Shown piece after piece: positions 49,401-61,369 of a DNA stretch of 64,000 bases. The stretch's first letter is position 1; each line of letters opens with the position of its first letter. The DNA comes from Sarcocystis neurona (taxonomy: Eukaryota; Apicomplexa; Conoidasida; Eucoccidiorida; Sarcocystidae): the NCBI GenBank assembly GCA_000727475.1, contig KL647299.1, forward strand, positions 1,688,379-1,752,378, given 5' to 3'. The notes under the pieces were generated by a model. The model was not told the DNA's origin. It saw only the letters and a program-made list of their open reading frames with translations, and made no database searches. Position numbers and translations under genes: made by a program.

Positions 49401-52400
49401 CAGGCTCAGACCCCTTGAGTCCTCAGTTCATATCCACCCATGTGTATATAACTGTACGTTGTGTGTCCAATGCGTTTGAGTTTCATAAAGGCGACGTGTG
49501 TGTATGTTGTTACGCGGGGTTGGCACACCACTGACTAAACGCAGATGGTGTCCTCGCCAAAAATATGCAGTGGTTGCTCTGAGTACCATGAAACCGCAAA
49601 GGTTGCCTGTTCGCGTCTCAAAAAGTTTTTTTTTCATTGTTGCGTCCTCATGAAAGGACTGACTCCGACAACAGGAAAAATAGGCAGTAATTACTACACG
49701 AAACGCAGCGTGCATTTCCACGAAGATCCCGAATCCTCTTGTAGTAGAAATACGTGAGAGGTAGCAAACGCACACAAGTGTTCATACGTACGAATACTTC
49801 TTTTACCGCATCTCGTCAAGGGCTACGCCTATATGTGGAGATTCAGCCATATGTTGGTATATACCTGTAGTCTTGTCCTGTGAACACTTGTACATAAATT
49901 GTTGTATACGCGTGTATATACATATATGCATATATGTTTCTCTAAGTGCATACACACGCACAGAGCTGCTGCATCTATATGCGGTGTTTTTGTTACACAA
50001 AGATATACTTCCATACTACATATCTATATACATACACTATCATAATGACATAAATTTCGCATGGAGCCTGTCCTGGTTTTTCCTGGATACGCGTAGGAGT
50101 CTTCTCCACGCTAGGAGAGCTTACTGTGTGAGCCTTTGGAGTCACCGCAGATGAAGCTGCGGCTTCACGCACAACAGCAGCTTCCGGCGCGGTTGGTTCT
50201 TCTCCAATATTTAACGAAGGAGGAGGTAAAAGAGCTCCCCACGCGCCCCTGGATGACCGCGTGCGCTCCTTTCCTTCATTTCCCACTTGTGACACTTCAG
50301 ATATGTCCTTGCTTTGCGGTACTCCTGCGGCCACATCTGTCGCTGGTTGTCCTGCTACTGCCTGCGCTGGTGCTACCTGCGCTGTTGTTCCCTGTGCAGC
50401 TGCTTCTGCAGCTTCTGCTGGTGCACGTGCTGGTACAGAAGGTGGAGGCATCACAACTGCGGGTTCAGGAAACGTCACTGCTGCTGGTGCTGGGAGAGCA
50501 AACCCTGGTGAGGGTAGCGGAGCCGTCTGCGGTGGGACCGACGACGTTGTAAGTGTTGCTGCTGGCGCCGCTGGTGTTGGTGGTGATGTTCCAGTAGAAA
50601 AAACTGTAATCGGAGCTGCACCTGAAGACAAACCTGCTGTAAGTGTTAATGGTGATGGTGGCGCACCCGCTGATGGTGGAGAGGCAGTTGGTGCTACTGC
50701 GGCTACGACGGTGGGAGGCTGTTCATTTGTTGGTGGTGTTTCAAAAGCACCAACAAGTGAGGAGACGCCGGAAGCACCACTAACGTTTGTGGTACTCGTG
50801 TTCTGCACTCCAGCAGTAGGGAGAGGAGTGAAATATGCGCCTGTTTGGTGTTGAAAATGCAGCGGTACTACTGTGCCTGTCACCTGTGGTGCTTCTGCAC
50901 CTCGTCCTGGAGCAGGTGCTGTGGTAATGAACTGTTGTTGGGGCACTGGTAACACTGGTGCTGCAGGCAGTGGCGGCGTAGAAGTCTGTGCTGGTGTAGC
51001 AGCAGCGTACACTGATTCGCCTACCTCTTGCACAGGCAGTACTTGCTGCTGGTCTGCAGCAACAGCCTGTGGCAGCTGTGCAACTGGTGAAAGCGAAACA
51101 GGAGGCAACCCCAGTGCAGGCGTATAAGCTGCGGGTGACGCACTCTCCGCACCAAAGGGGTCAAGGCGGTGATAGACCTCACTAACAACATTCGCGCGCA
51201 TGTGCGCACTTCCGTCGACACCGGCTCCAACAGCAGCAGAAAACAACTTTTCGGTTTGTGGTGCAGCAGTCTGTATCACTGATGGGCTAGCGGCCAACGA
51301 GGCAGTCTCCAAACGCGGCAGAAGCTGCTTCTTTGCTATATCTGCTTTGGAAGCACTTTTCAACTCCTCGTCATGATCTATGTTCTGCTGCGGGGGCCGC
51401 TCTATTGCATGCAAAGCTCCTTCGTTGAATCCACTTTCGGTAGACAACAGAGAAGTACTGCTGAACTTCTGTATTCCTTCCCGTCCGAGAGCCTGACGAG
51501 CTTCCGCTGAAGATGCAGTAGACAGTGCACCAGAGGCAGAATGCACTTCCCTCGTTCTAACTGTACTCGCTTGTAAGGGTTTCTGCAGCCGCTGCTTCGT
51601 TTGATGAACACGTTTCGAATAAGGGAGTGAGATCATCTCGCCGCGCGTATTTCTGTCCATAGCGGAGGGGTCAAATGATGAAGCGGCAAGTGATCCACCT
51701 GGTGGGAGAACAGATAGTTTCTGCTTGTCCTCTGCAGATGCTGCCGCAATAGAAGGGTGTAGGCTAGAAAAAACAGTGTGTTCTTCTGCATCGTGATACT
51801 GCGCTGACGTAGAGTTTCTCGCTGAAACAGAATTCCTTTGCGTTTCCATCGGCGAGTGTCCGCTCACTACACCTGATGCGACATTTTTGGGTCCGCCAGA
51901 ATCAACTTGAATTGTCGCCTCATGTACAGACGTAGTCAGTGCAGACCTCCTTACTTGCAAGTGCGTAGGACTAGAAGACGCAGACATGCGTGTGCTTCTG
52001 GCATTATCACCGATCATATGCGGTGTCCTCCTGCCACGAAGATACTCTTGCGCAGGCGAGAAGTTATGTGTGGCAACGTTGTTAGGGCTAACAGCCTGCG
52101 GGTACACTTCTAAGAAAGGAAACAAACAAACAAACAACACGGTGCCTGTGAGCACCGAGAAGGCAGTACTGCACCTTCCATTCAGGGGACCCCAGCCGAG
52201 TGACAAACTAGTCCGCCTGAACGTCGTGACATCTGCGTACAAGGCAGGAGAAAGCCGCTGGCCTTTTGCTGTCGCATAGTTCTGAACAAAGAATTGACCC
52301 ACAGCCCCCGGAGTCTCCTTTTCCTTAACTTTGATCTTCTGTTTTGCATCTCTTCCGTTCTGTCGCAGCTGCACTGACTCCCGGCTTCGCCACCAAAGAT

Positions 52401-52419
52401 AAGCCGGTGTGTCCCCCAT
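43461..52419 (-). CDS. Unrecognised multi-span membrane protein with Ala/Pro-rich N-terminal half, seven exons
   Basis: I do not recognise a family. Predicted exons: 52419 to about 50038, then 49314-49192, 48788-48705, 47622-47559, 45934-45734, 44533-44428 and 43761-43461. Exons 2 to 7 have GT-AG borders (several GTAAG or GTGAG) and their phases agree at every junction; the 3' end of exon 1 is uncertain by a few codons. The product would be about 1,086 residues. Residues 84-105 form one hydrophobic segment (FSVLTGTVLFVCLFPFLEV); 440-760 is Ala/Pro/Thr/Val-rich. The C-terminal part has five or six hydrophobic segments rich in glycine: ALILGGFTSLFICFLSVV, NAIIGAAVLGFTIGGLTGG, GALYFGGGLMSFFAALVLL, GALGGVITGGCIGGLAS and GCIVGLLLGIVLGFA. 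Repeated GxxxG spacing recalls Tim17/22-type channels, but I see no diagnostic motif. The last exon is soluble and ends at TGA (43463-43461). The start is the ATG at 52419. Confidence 0.6.
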
Positions 52420-55400
52420 TATGAGTGTGAGACGGCGCTTAAAGCACTAGGGAAAAAGCTTATACATGCATACATTTCCCCGTGTACAGTACAGCGAACT
52501 GCGCGGAGGAGTCCGCTGAAAAAACAACTCGGGCGGCTACTTTGCTAAAAAGCAAGCAATAATGAATAATGGTGAGGCCACGACAGATGCGGGTACACCA
52601 CATTTGTAAGCGCTGCGTATCATTTCCACGAGGAAGGTCATCGAGCTTCTTCTTAGAAGCGCCCAAACATGCTAGGTGTGCGCATGTTGCATACATGCAC
52701 CGACTCTACACATGTAGATATACACACGTGCATCTTGTCGACAAATGACGAACCAACTGCCTCATTTGTCGGCCTAAAGTGAGCATGAGTTCCGCTCTGA
52801 AAAGGAGTAAGGGGCCGACTAGAAGAGGGCTGCTCTGAATGCGGCTGTTCACAAGCAAAGCCATAAATAATGCAGCCTGCTAAGTTGCTTACGAAACTGT
52901 TTCAAAGATCACACAGCCTCACTGCCGCCGGCTTCACTGGACACCTGCCTTTTTTTACCTTTTAAATCGGGGTTCGGACACGTCATGCCGGAGGGAAGCA
53001 AGAATATCGAAGACCTGAACACTACACGCACACCCTGCGCTATGTCGTCAACTACGCTGTCCGTACCTTCAGCTTCGGAGACGTGGAATAGATCGCTGTA
53101 CCTTCGTTACTATTACTACTCCTACTACTATTTTCGCCTACCGAGGGGTCTTACTACACAACGGGAATACATTTGTGCGGCATATGATACAAGTGTACAC
53201 TCTGCCTACACAGGAGTGTACCGTGTCGTGCTTCAGAGGTTCAGTACAAACTGGAGACCAGTGAGAATCTGTCACTGAAAATAACTGCATACTCATTACA
53301 AAACTAAACAAGAAGCATGGACGGATCCGCCTCTCTGTTATTAGTTATATAGGGCGTCCGGTGCTATACTCTCACGTTGTCTCAAAACAAAGAAAAACAC
53401 GCAGCACAAAAAAAAAAATCGGTAGCAGCTCCTAAGGAACAAGAAGTCAAAACGGTAGCGACGTGTCAGACACAAAACTGGACTTTACGATTCCCGCTGA
53501 TTAGAGACGCGTAACTGTGGGCACTTTGAGCGGCAGACGCGTAGCCTCATGCGCGTATTACGTTCACTGCGTCGCACAAGCGAAGCTTAATCCGGGACCA
53601 CACTTGCAAAGAAACAACTCCATTTGACTCACATCCTCACTTTCCACCCCATCGTATTCCATTTTGTTGCAGTAAAAAGTCTCGAAAGAGTTTACAAAAT
53701 CCTGCAGTGGTTTGAGGAATCAAGGAGGCCATCCAGCCAGGTGACCTTGAAAAATGGCAATTACGTGAAGCGGAGCCACAGTAGCAGAAGCGGCAGCTAC
53801 CGAAAACAGAAGCAGGATACTGGCGCAGAATGAGAAGCTGCCAGATGCGGGAGTGGAAAGTTGTGCACGAGTAGGAGCGCCGCCAGTAAGAAAGCCTCAG
53901 GAGTGTCCTGTGTATGTAGCCGGAGCAGCTAGCGAAATGGTGTAGCTTTCCTCAGCCGATTCTACGTGCTACCATGTGAATTTTGAACAACTGCCACCGT
54001 TAGTACCGGTAATTCGTTTAGACGCTTGTAAAGCTTCGTGACGCATCAAGAAACTGTGTAGCGCATCAGAAGCTGTGGAAGCCTCATTAAGTGAGAATAT
54101 TCAACTCGCTGTAGAGTGCTCAGGGAACTCTCCGGCTAGCACATACGCATCAGTGTCTGCAGAATCATCAGTTTATACCTAAATATTATAGAGATGCTCT
54201 ATAGGCGTCGAGGCCGATGGATGGTGAATGGAGCAGTGAGGTGAAGGGACTTTCTACTAAGCTCGTGTGCGAGTGACGAAAGATAGGTCTGCACCTTTTA
54301 AGGGAAATAGTTCCAGCATTTCACAGTACCACGAAATACTGCATGTAATTTTGTGCGGCAGTCCGCGCCACGTTAACACATCAGTTCAAGGCCTTTTCGA
54401 GAATACGACTGAATGTAAGGCGCTACACTTATCCAGAGAGTACGTAGTGTTTGTGTTACTCGGCAGAGTGAGTGGAGACGGAACCACATGTGTCAGCATT
54501 CACCAATTCAGGTGGACAATCCTGCGTGAATGCTTTACGGGTATTTCAGATACTGAGTAACAGAGATGTGTGTCGCTTCGTGTAGGGATCTACACAAGCG
54601 TAGCGCACAGTCACTGACCTGCTCGAGGGACGGTGGAGGTGTGCAAGTCTATGACAAAACTTTATCCGCGAGTACACGTAATCTCGCTTGTTCGTACTTC
54701 AGAACGTGCAGCAAGAATTCTTTGGAGGCGACAATGAGAAGCCCAGCACCTCCTTTTTCAGGTGACTGCTCATCATATATCCATCCGTAGCCAAACCTCA
54801 GGTACAAGTGATAGTGGTAGGCGTCCTCACGATACGGTAGGGCACGTGCGTCGCCGAGGCGCGGTCGGTACAGGTAGAGACAGACAGGAAGGATAGAAAT
54901 ATTATACGCTACAGATGTATATGTATAGTGCGCGGTGTAAACATGTTGGTAGAGCTAGGTATACGTGTAGCACATAGTGTTAGACGTACTTCACACAGGA
55001 GATCAAGAAGGGCCTCTTCTTGAAAAAAGAAGGCGTACTCGTGATGCGTGTATGTATGTTTGTGTTTCTCACTGTCTCTGTTCTCCCCAGTATACGATTC
55101 GTGATTTGCAGTCCCTACTCCCTGTTCCTCTCTTCTGCCGTTTCCAGGTCGTTTTTCTCCATCCTGCTGTTTCCTCCTCATTTCGTAGGTACGGAGGTGG
55201 ACATGAAACAAGTGTATCCACGTGTGATGGGGAAGAACGGATATTAGTCAAGGTACACGCTATACGGGTCAAGGAATGAGAGCACGGATATACCATTGAT
55301 AGGAGGCGAGATTGATTTGCATCTGGTAGCGTATGCAGGCAACTGTGCAGATGCAGACGAGCTTTCTATGCGAGGAAAATGCGTCGACAGAGTCATGTTC

Positions 55401-57660
55401 GTTTTCTGTAGGGTGAAAATTCCGTGTAAGAGACACGACCGGCCTACTTGTAAGTGCAAGGGCACTTAGGGGGTATTTTCGTCATAATCTCAGACACCCC
55501 GATGGATATATTCAAGACAGTGGGTGAGTATGCGTACCGATACCTAGTAACGCATCCTGCACTCATTTGCGCATACCCGCGTAAACATGTTTGTGCATAT
55601 ATGAGTAGTGTCCATCTATCAATATACGAAAGTACTTTTGCTTGCAAACATACACACATACATGCTTGTGCGTATCCTGCTTATCTACACAAACCCAGAT
55701 ACCTGTAGCAGTGCGCACTCGGTCGCCCGCTCGGATTTTGCACGTATATACGTATATATATATATTTATGTATGTATATACAGACACACATCACGCATGT
55801 GTACGACTGTACACTTTTGTCTCCGAGTATGACACGGAGGTTGGTAGAGCTATCTAGTGATGCACGCGCGGGATCACGTTGTCAAGACAGTACACAGGTA
55901 TAATTTCTGGCCTGGTCTTTGTATCTGTGCCTCCACGCCCGCTTAGTTGCAAATAGTAAATCTCTTGATTTGTCTGGGTGGTGAGTTGAGCGTGCCGAAC
56001 TCACCATAGAACCATGCTGGAGTCATTACACGAGAAGTGAAAACAACAGAGAGTTCAAGCTTTCACGTCGTAACTTGTGTGTGGCGCTGCGGAGAGAGAA
56101 GCGACAGTGTTCGTCTGGGAGTATACGTATACTGCACAATTCTTGCGTGTGCACATACGTAAATGGATCTGTACTTGTGACCGATGTGAGAGTTACATGT
56201 GAATGCAGTGCATTTCTATCTACGTACGTACACGTATGCGCATACGCAGTGTACACTCGTGTGCGTTTCCCGACAAATGTAGGTGTGTGCAGCTGTGCGC
56301 GGGGTTTTAAGGCTTCTCGCAAATCGCACGTGTGTAAACTGCGAAGCAATTCGTCCTTCGCCGCCGCTGAAAGGCGAATTACATCTGCACAGGATACGAA
56401 CCTCAAAGCACGACCGTGACTACGTGTGATTTATTGTTCATTTCCTTGGTTACCGTATGAGCCTCATTTCCGATTTCTAGTGAGAATCAATGTATCTGCA
56501 GAGGACAGTTGGGCTACTCTGGAACGAAGAACAGGTTAACAGATTTACAGACATATATATGCGTATATAACCACACACATACATCTGCAGCAATACACGC
56601 GTTTGCAGCGGTTGTACCGAATAGGAAAGACAAATAACTACGTGACAGCCAGGACCACATATATATATATATATATGTATCCTGGCACTTGTACATGTAG
56701 CCATAGATAGACACGTCGCGTACGTTCGCGTTTTTATACATCACAGGGTCTTCAAAACTGAACTCTCCACATAAAGAGTTCTACAATACTGAAGCAAAGA
56801 ACATGTTAACATCACCATACATGTATACAAAAGCAGATACATACGTTAGACATTTACAACGCTTGTACAGCAGGACAGGCAGAAGTCATTAGCGGGTATC
56901 CGCCGACGCAAAGATGTGGCGTGTAGGTGTGCGTATCTGGACTTGAAAGTCTCTCTCTCTAGATGCAGTGAGCACCCATCACGAAGTCAGCTGCATGTCG
57001 ATGAAGTCGTGCGAACGTGGGCTTGTATAGATGCGTCCTTACCCGTATGGCACACATTTACACCCTGGTGGTCTTGAGTCTTGCTGGAGTGCACTACTAG
57101 AGATGAGGCATCCTTTAAGATACGCAGCCGAAGAATCACAGAAGCCAAAAATCCACCGTAAACGTGTCGCATCTGCTTCCGTGTATTCCTGACTAGAAGG
57201 TACACTTTGGGGGAAGCTCACCTGTGCTACCTGGGTCACACGTCTGCGTCAAGAACGCACGACATATAGAGGGCGTAATATTTTTCTCATTCGCGTGGTG
57301 ACGCGTTGGGGTGTCGTTACTGCAACTACGTAAACTCTTCACCTCTGCAATGGTCCACCTGCGGACATGTACGGCGTGACTGTTGTACACTAGTTGTACG
57401 TACCCGTACACATACGTACTTATACGGCTATATACGCTCTGCTGATATACGGGCCTCCGGACTTTTACTGTCACGCTTCCCCTTTCAGCTGCTGTCGACA
57501 CTACTGGGCTGCGTAGCTAATAGCTCCCGCTTTCTATTCTACGCAGGGCTCTCCACAGATCAAGGTGCGCGGTCACAAACTGTCCATACCATATGTGCAC
57601 CTACGTAAATATACATATATATACACACATGTGGTGGGTGCGCGTATATCGATAAGTGTG
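52420..57660. other. Spacer upstream of the membrane-protein gene
   Basis: No gene-like frame was found. Frames of 60-130 codons on both strands lack known motifs, and many are Val-Cys-Ile-Tyr strings from GTAC/TATG microsatellites (for example 55740-55790 and 56655-56680). The first few hundred bases to the right of 52419 should contain the promoter and 5' untranslated region of the minus-strand gene; I recognise no element in them. Confidence 0.5.
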
Positions 57661-57667
57661 GCGATAT

Positions 57668-57709
<42 letters not shown>

Positions 57710-58161
57710 CACACAACNNNNNNNNNNNNNNNNNNNNNNNNNNNNNNNNNNNNNNNNNNNNNNNNNNNNNNNNNNNNNNNNNNNNNNNNNNNNNNNNNNN
57801 NNNNNNNNNNNNNNNNNNNNNNNNNNNNNNNNNNNNNNNNNNNNNNNNNNNNNNNNNNNNNNNNNNNNNNNNNNNNNNNNNNNNNNNNNNNNNNNNNNNN
57901 NNNNNNNNNNNNNNNNNNNNNNNNNNNNNNNNNNNNNNNNNNNNNNNNNNNNNNNNNNNNNNNNNNNNNNNNNNNNNNNNNNNNNNNNNNNNNNNNNNNN
58001 NNNNNNNNNNNNNNNNNNNNNNNNNNNNNNNNNNNNNNNNNNNNNNNNNNNNNNNNNNNNNNNNNNNNNNNNNNNNNNNNNNNNNNNNNNNNNNNNNNNN
58101 NNNNNNNNNNNNNNNNNNNNNNNNNNNNNNNNNNNNNNNNNNNNNNNNNNNNNNNNNNNNN

Positions 58162-58206
<45 letters not shown>

Positions 58207-58226
58207 TACACACACACACACACACA
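57668..58226. repeat. (AC)n microsatellite interrupted by an assembly gap
   Basis: (CA)n runs from 57668 to about 57709, then 444 N bases occupy 57718-58161, and (AC)n resumes from 58162 to about 58226. Reading frames crossing the gap are meaningless. The same dinucleotide phase on both sides suggests the gap is one long microsatellite that could not be assembled. Confidence 0.95.
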
Positions 58227-59555
58227 CGTCCTCCTCCTACGTTAAGTGTAAAAGCAGCAGCAGACCTGTAGGCCCGCGGCGGCTCCTGGAACGCAGGATT
58301 AGCAGCACGAAAGACTTTAACTCTGCATCCTGCAGAGTGAAGGTCTGACTCCTCGATGCAGGGATACACTCTCACTTCCGCGAATGACTGTGCAAATGCC
58401 TGTATGTGTACAATCCTGTAAATATATATATATACTTCTTTTCACGGAGCTATATTGTCGGCGCTCTACACTCGTCAATTTACCGATGTACATCTAGTGT
58501 AACGTTTCACTTAACATCCCGCTACCTCTTCCTACATACCATACATATCCACGTCAGCTCAGTTGCTGTGCACGCCTCGCAGGTGGCACACGGGCTATCA
58601 GAAGTGGCTGCATTGACGCTGCTTTTAAAGTTCACACACGTGGCAACGCATACATGTGTGGATAAACATAAAGGACACACTGTGATGTGCACATAGAGGC
58701 GATTGAATCTATTATCAATATACGTATGTACCTACCATACACGCAAGTGTGTGGACGGTAAGCCCTAACAACACAAACATATATGAGCACACGCGCATGG
58801 GAGTAGCACACGCACGTGGGGGTCAATTGGGAGAGCTACTCTAGAGACAAATACATCAGTGTATACGGACGTCAGGTTTTGCGGTTGCGGACCTGACGCC
58901 GACCTTACAACGGCACAACACATGTGTCTGTATGTTTATTCATGTACACGTAGGTACACGTCATAGGTACGTGTGTACCTATATACCTTGTAACAGCACC
59001 ACACATGTGCGTGTATATATATCTGTGTACAGAGACGCGTCTAGAGACGGCTCCACACTTCCGGCAGACGTGTCTGTGTTCAGACAGATGCGAGTGCACG
59101 TGTGCTGTGGGGATATACAAATGAATAACAAGCATGAATGCCTAGGTGTGTCCGAACTGCGACGTGACGCCGTTTTCGAATGTGGCAGCGACACCAGCGA
59201 GAGGGCATCTGAACGATAAAGCCACTGCGTGAACACAGTGCGAGCACAGAGAACCAGTCTTAGCGCCTCGGAGAACGCGAGCAGCCCTAGCAACGACTGC
59301 AGCACCAGCGTCAGCCTGCGGAGTTGTGACGTGCGCGGCAATTTGCGTCTACTGGTTTAAGGCTTTCCACGCAGCCCGTGAGAAGTGTACCGTCGCCGTT
59401 CTTCACCAAAAATTTTGTCTTTCGATACGGCATCGGATATTTATATAGCTAAAGGATTGTCACTCGGACGACGTCCGTGCTGCGGGGGCCCGCATGTTGG
59501 GTGGCTGGAGCGACAGCAGCGAAGCTGCAAGAGCACCACCTGCAGCAAGGCTACA
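58227..59555. other. Spacer, no confident gene
   Basis: Mostly unremarkable sequence with AC/GTAC microsatellite pieces. On the minus strand 59341-59150 reads as a hydrophobic, protein-like segment (contains LTLVLQSLLGLLAFSEALRL) behind an acceptor-like CTCCGCAG; it could be a further exon of the tentative gene to the right, but I found no matching phase. Confidence 0.35.
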
Positions 59556-61368
59556 CTACACGCTGCACAATCGCAGCAGCTGCCTCGGCAGCAACACCAG
59601 GGACAGCAGCGCTTCTTGCCATCGGTGTGACCCGTCGTTCATTTTGGTAATCTCCTCGGGCAGCACGTACGGCAGGAGAGCAACTGCGGCTACTGTGTTG
59701 CCAGCAGCGCCCGCGATAGCGGCAGAGCTCTCAGGAGCCGCAGCAACACTAGCGTCAAAAAAAGGAACACACCCGCCAACGACAAGGGGGAGATTTCTTA
59801 TTCTCATATCCAACAGCGGCAGCCTAGCTGGAGTCGCGCAGCCAGAGCAGAGGCAGCTGCTGCGAAGAGCACCGTATCCTCGTGAAAGTGGAAGGGGTAG
59901 CCGTACTTGTAGGTGCCGCAGCGGGACCGCCCAGCAGCAGTCAGCAGCAGGGCGCTGCAAGCAAGCAGCACGCGTAGGGACAGTGACACGAGGGCGGGAG
60001 GATTTCTAAGAGCCAGGGGGGAAAAAGCAACAGCATTCACACAGCAGGCTCGTTAGCGGCGGCAGACGCTGGCGGCAAACCCTTACAAAAGCAGCGCGAG
60101 GCAGCGGCCCCGCAGCAGCAGCCAGACATGACCGTATCATGCTTTGGACCCTGTTGTGAGCCATGTTCAGTTGTGAAAGGCATCGTTTCGCGGTACAGAT
60201 CGAGATTGCCTGCCGCAGAGCACGAGCGGTCCACGAGCTTCGGAAGCGCCAGCAGAGGAGCAGCCGACTAGATACACCCGTATTTGTGAGTGGGGCTAGA
60301 TGAAGCTGCCGCACCAACAGGATAGCCTCGGGAGCGGTAGAAGGGCATCTTGAGCAGCAGCGTGTGACAAGGCCGCAAGCATCTGGCCAAGATGCCGCCG
60401 TGACGTCGGCCCTTCCGGACAGCTTCAGCACAGCAGCAGCAGTAGCGGAGTGGCGCTCCCAGCACAGTGGGTGTGCCTGCTGCTGCTGCACAGCATCAGC
60501 AGTGGGACACTAGCAGCACAAACTACAGCACCAGCAGCAGCAGCGGAGCAGCAGCAGCAGAGCAGCAACAGCAGAGCAGCAACAGCAGAGCAGCAGCAGC
60601 GGAGCAGCAGCAGCGGAGCAGCAGCAGCGGCGCAGCAGCGCCAGGCCCACGAGCACCAGCAGGACCACCAGCAGACTGCCGGCAGCAGGAAAAGCAGCTG
60701 GTGGTCTGCTGATCAACAGCAACAGCACCACTACTACAGCAACGGCAGCAGAGCAGCAGCAGCAGCGAAGTAGAGCAACGGCGGCAGAGAACCAAGAGCA
60801 AAGGCCGTTTACTTGCACGGAGTAAGCAGAACAGGGCTGCTAACCGTCCGCAGGAGCGACGACCGCGGGGGCGCGCGCTGCGCCCTCGCAACGCAGCATG
60901 CGTATGTAGGCGCGCGCCCCTTCTCGTGCGCTTCGCCTAAGAAGTTGGGCGAGGACGGGTTTGATGATGATGTCTGCGTTCTTTCTCACGTGTTCTTGCT
61001 TCCCTTGTTGGCGCCCCCCGTTGTGAGTTGTTCGCAGGGGAAATACTTGTTGGGGGAAAAAGGGCAAAAAGTGCGCTCTCTTTGGGTAAGGTCTTCCCCG
61101 TCGTGGACTCCGGTCGTCGTCTCGAGTACGGGCCGTCTGCGTTTTCATCTTTTTCGACCGGACCGGCGGCCGCTGCGTCGTTCCCCTCAGCCTGCTGCGA
61201 TCTGCTCCTCTGCGAGACGAAGAACAGCGGCGCGTGACCAGCAGCAAAGGCAAAATGCGAAGACGACACAGCAGTAGGAGATCCACTAGACGATTCCCGA
61301 GTAGCCCGAGCAACGGACCCGCAGCCGCCTTTTAACTGCAGCACAAGAACAACAGCAGCAATAATCAT
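59556..61368 (-). CDS. Tentative secreted or membrane protein gene (multi-exon, incomplete model)
   Basis: Unrecognised. The ATG at 61368 begins a classic signal-peptide-like segment, MIIAAVVLVLQLKGGCGS, followed by a hydrophilic Ser/Arg/Glu-rich stretch. The frame runs to a stop at 60937, or ends earlier at a donor-like GTGAGA (exon end 60990). Further down, a 135-codon open segment ends at 60087 with donor GTAAGG, and 81 bp later a pyrimidine-rich TTAG acceptor opens an exon at 60005 that is open in phase to 59556; it contains MRIRNLPLVVGGCVPFF and the hydrophobic NTVAAVALLPYVL. The 60087/60005 intron is well formed. The phase link between the signal-peptide exon and the middle exon does not work with the sites I chose, so these may be two genes or one gene with an exon I have missed. 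Confidence 0.3.
60480..60780 (+). repeat. (CAG)n-rich block
   Basis: Nearly uninterrupted CAG/AGC triplets of about 300 bp on the plus strand, reading as Gln, Ser or Ala runs in the three plus frames and Leu/Cys/Ala on the minus strand. If the tentative minus-strand gene is real, this falls in its first intron. Confidence 0.85.
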
Positions 61369-61369
61369 A

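Noticed and set aside
54267..54560. 97-codon plus frame without repeats
   Set aside because: No in-frame ATG at its start, no recognisable motif and no supporting splice context.
55020..55247. Signal-peptide-like plus frame (MRVCMFVFLTVSVLPS)
   Set aside because: It arises from a GTATGT microsatellite and a pyrimidine tract with three acceptor-like sites; there is no downstream coding sequence.
57560..58375. Long frames on both strands crossing the N run
   Set aside because: They are produced by treating N as coding and by the stop-free AC repeat.
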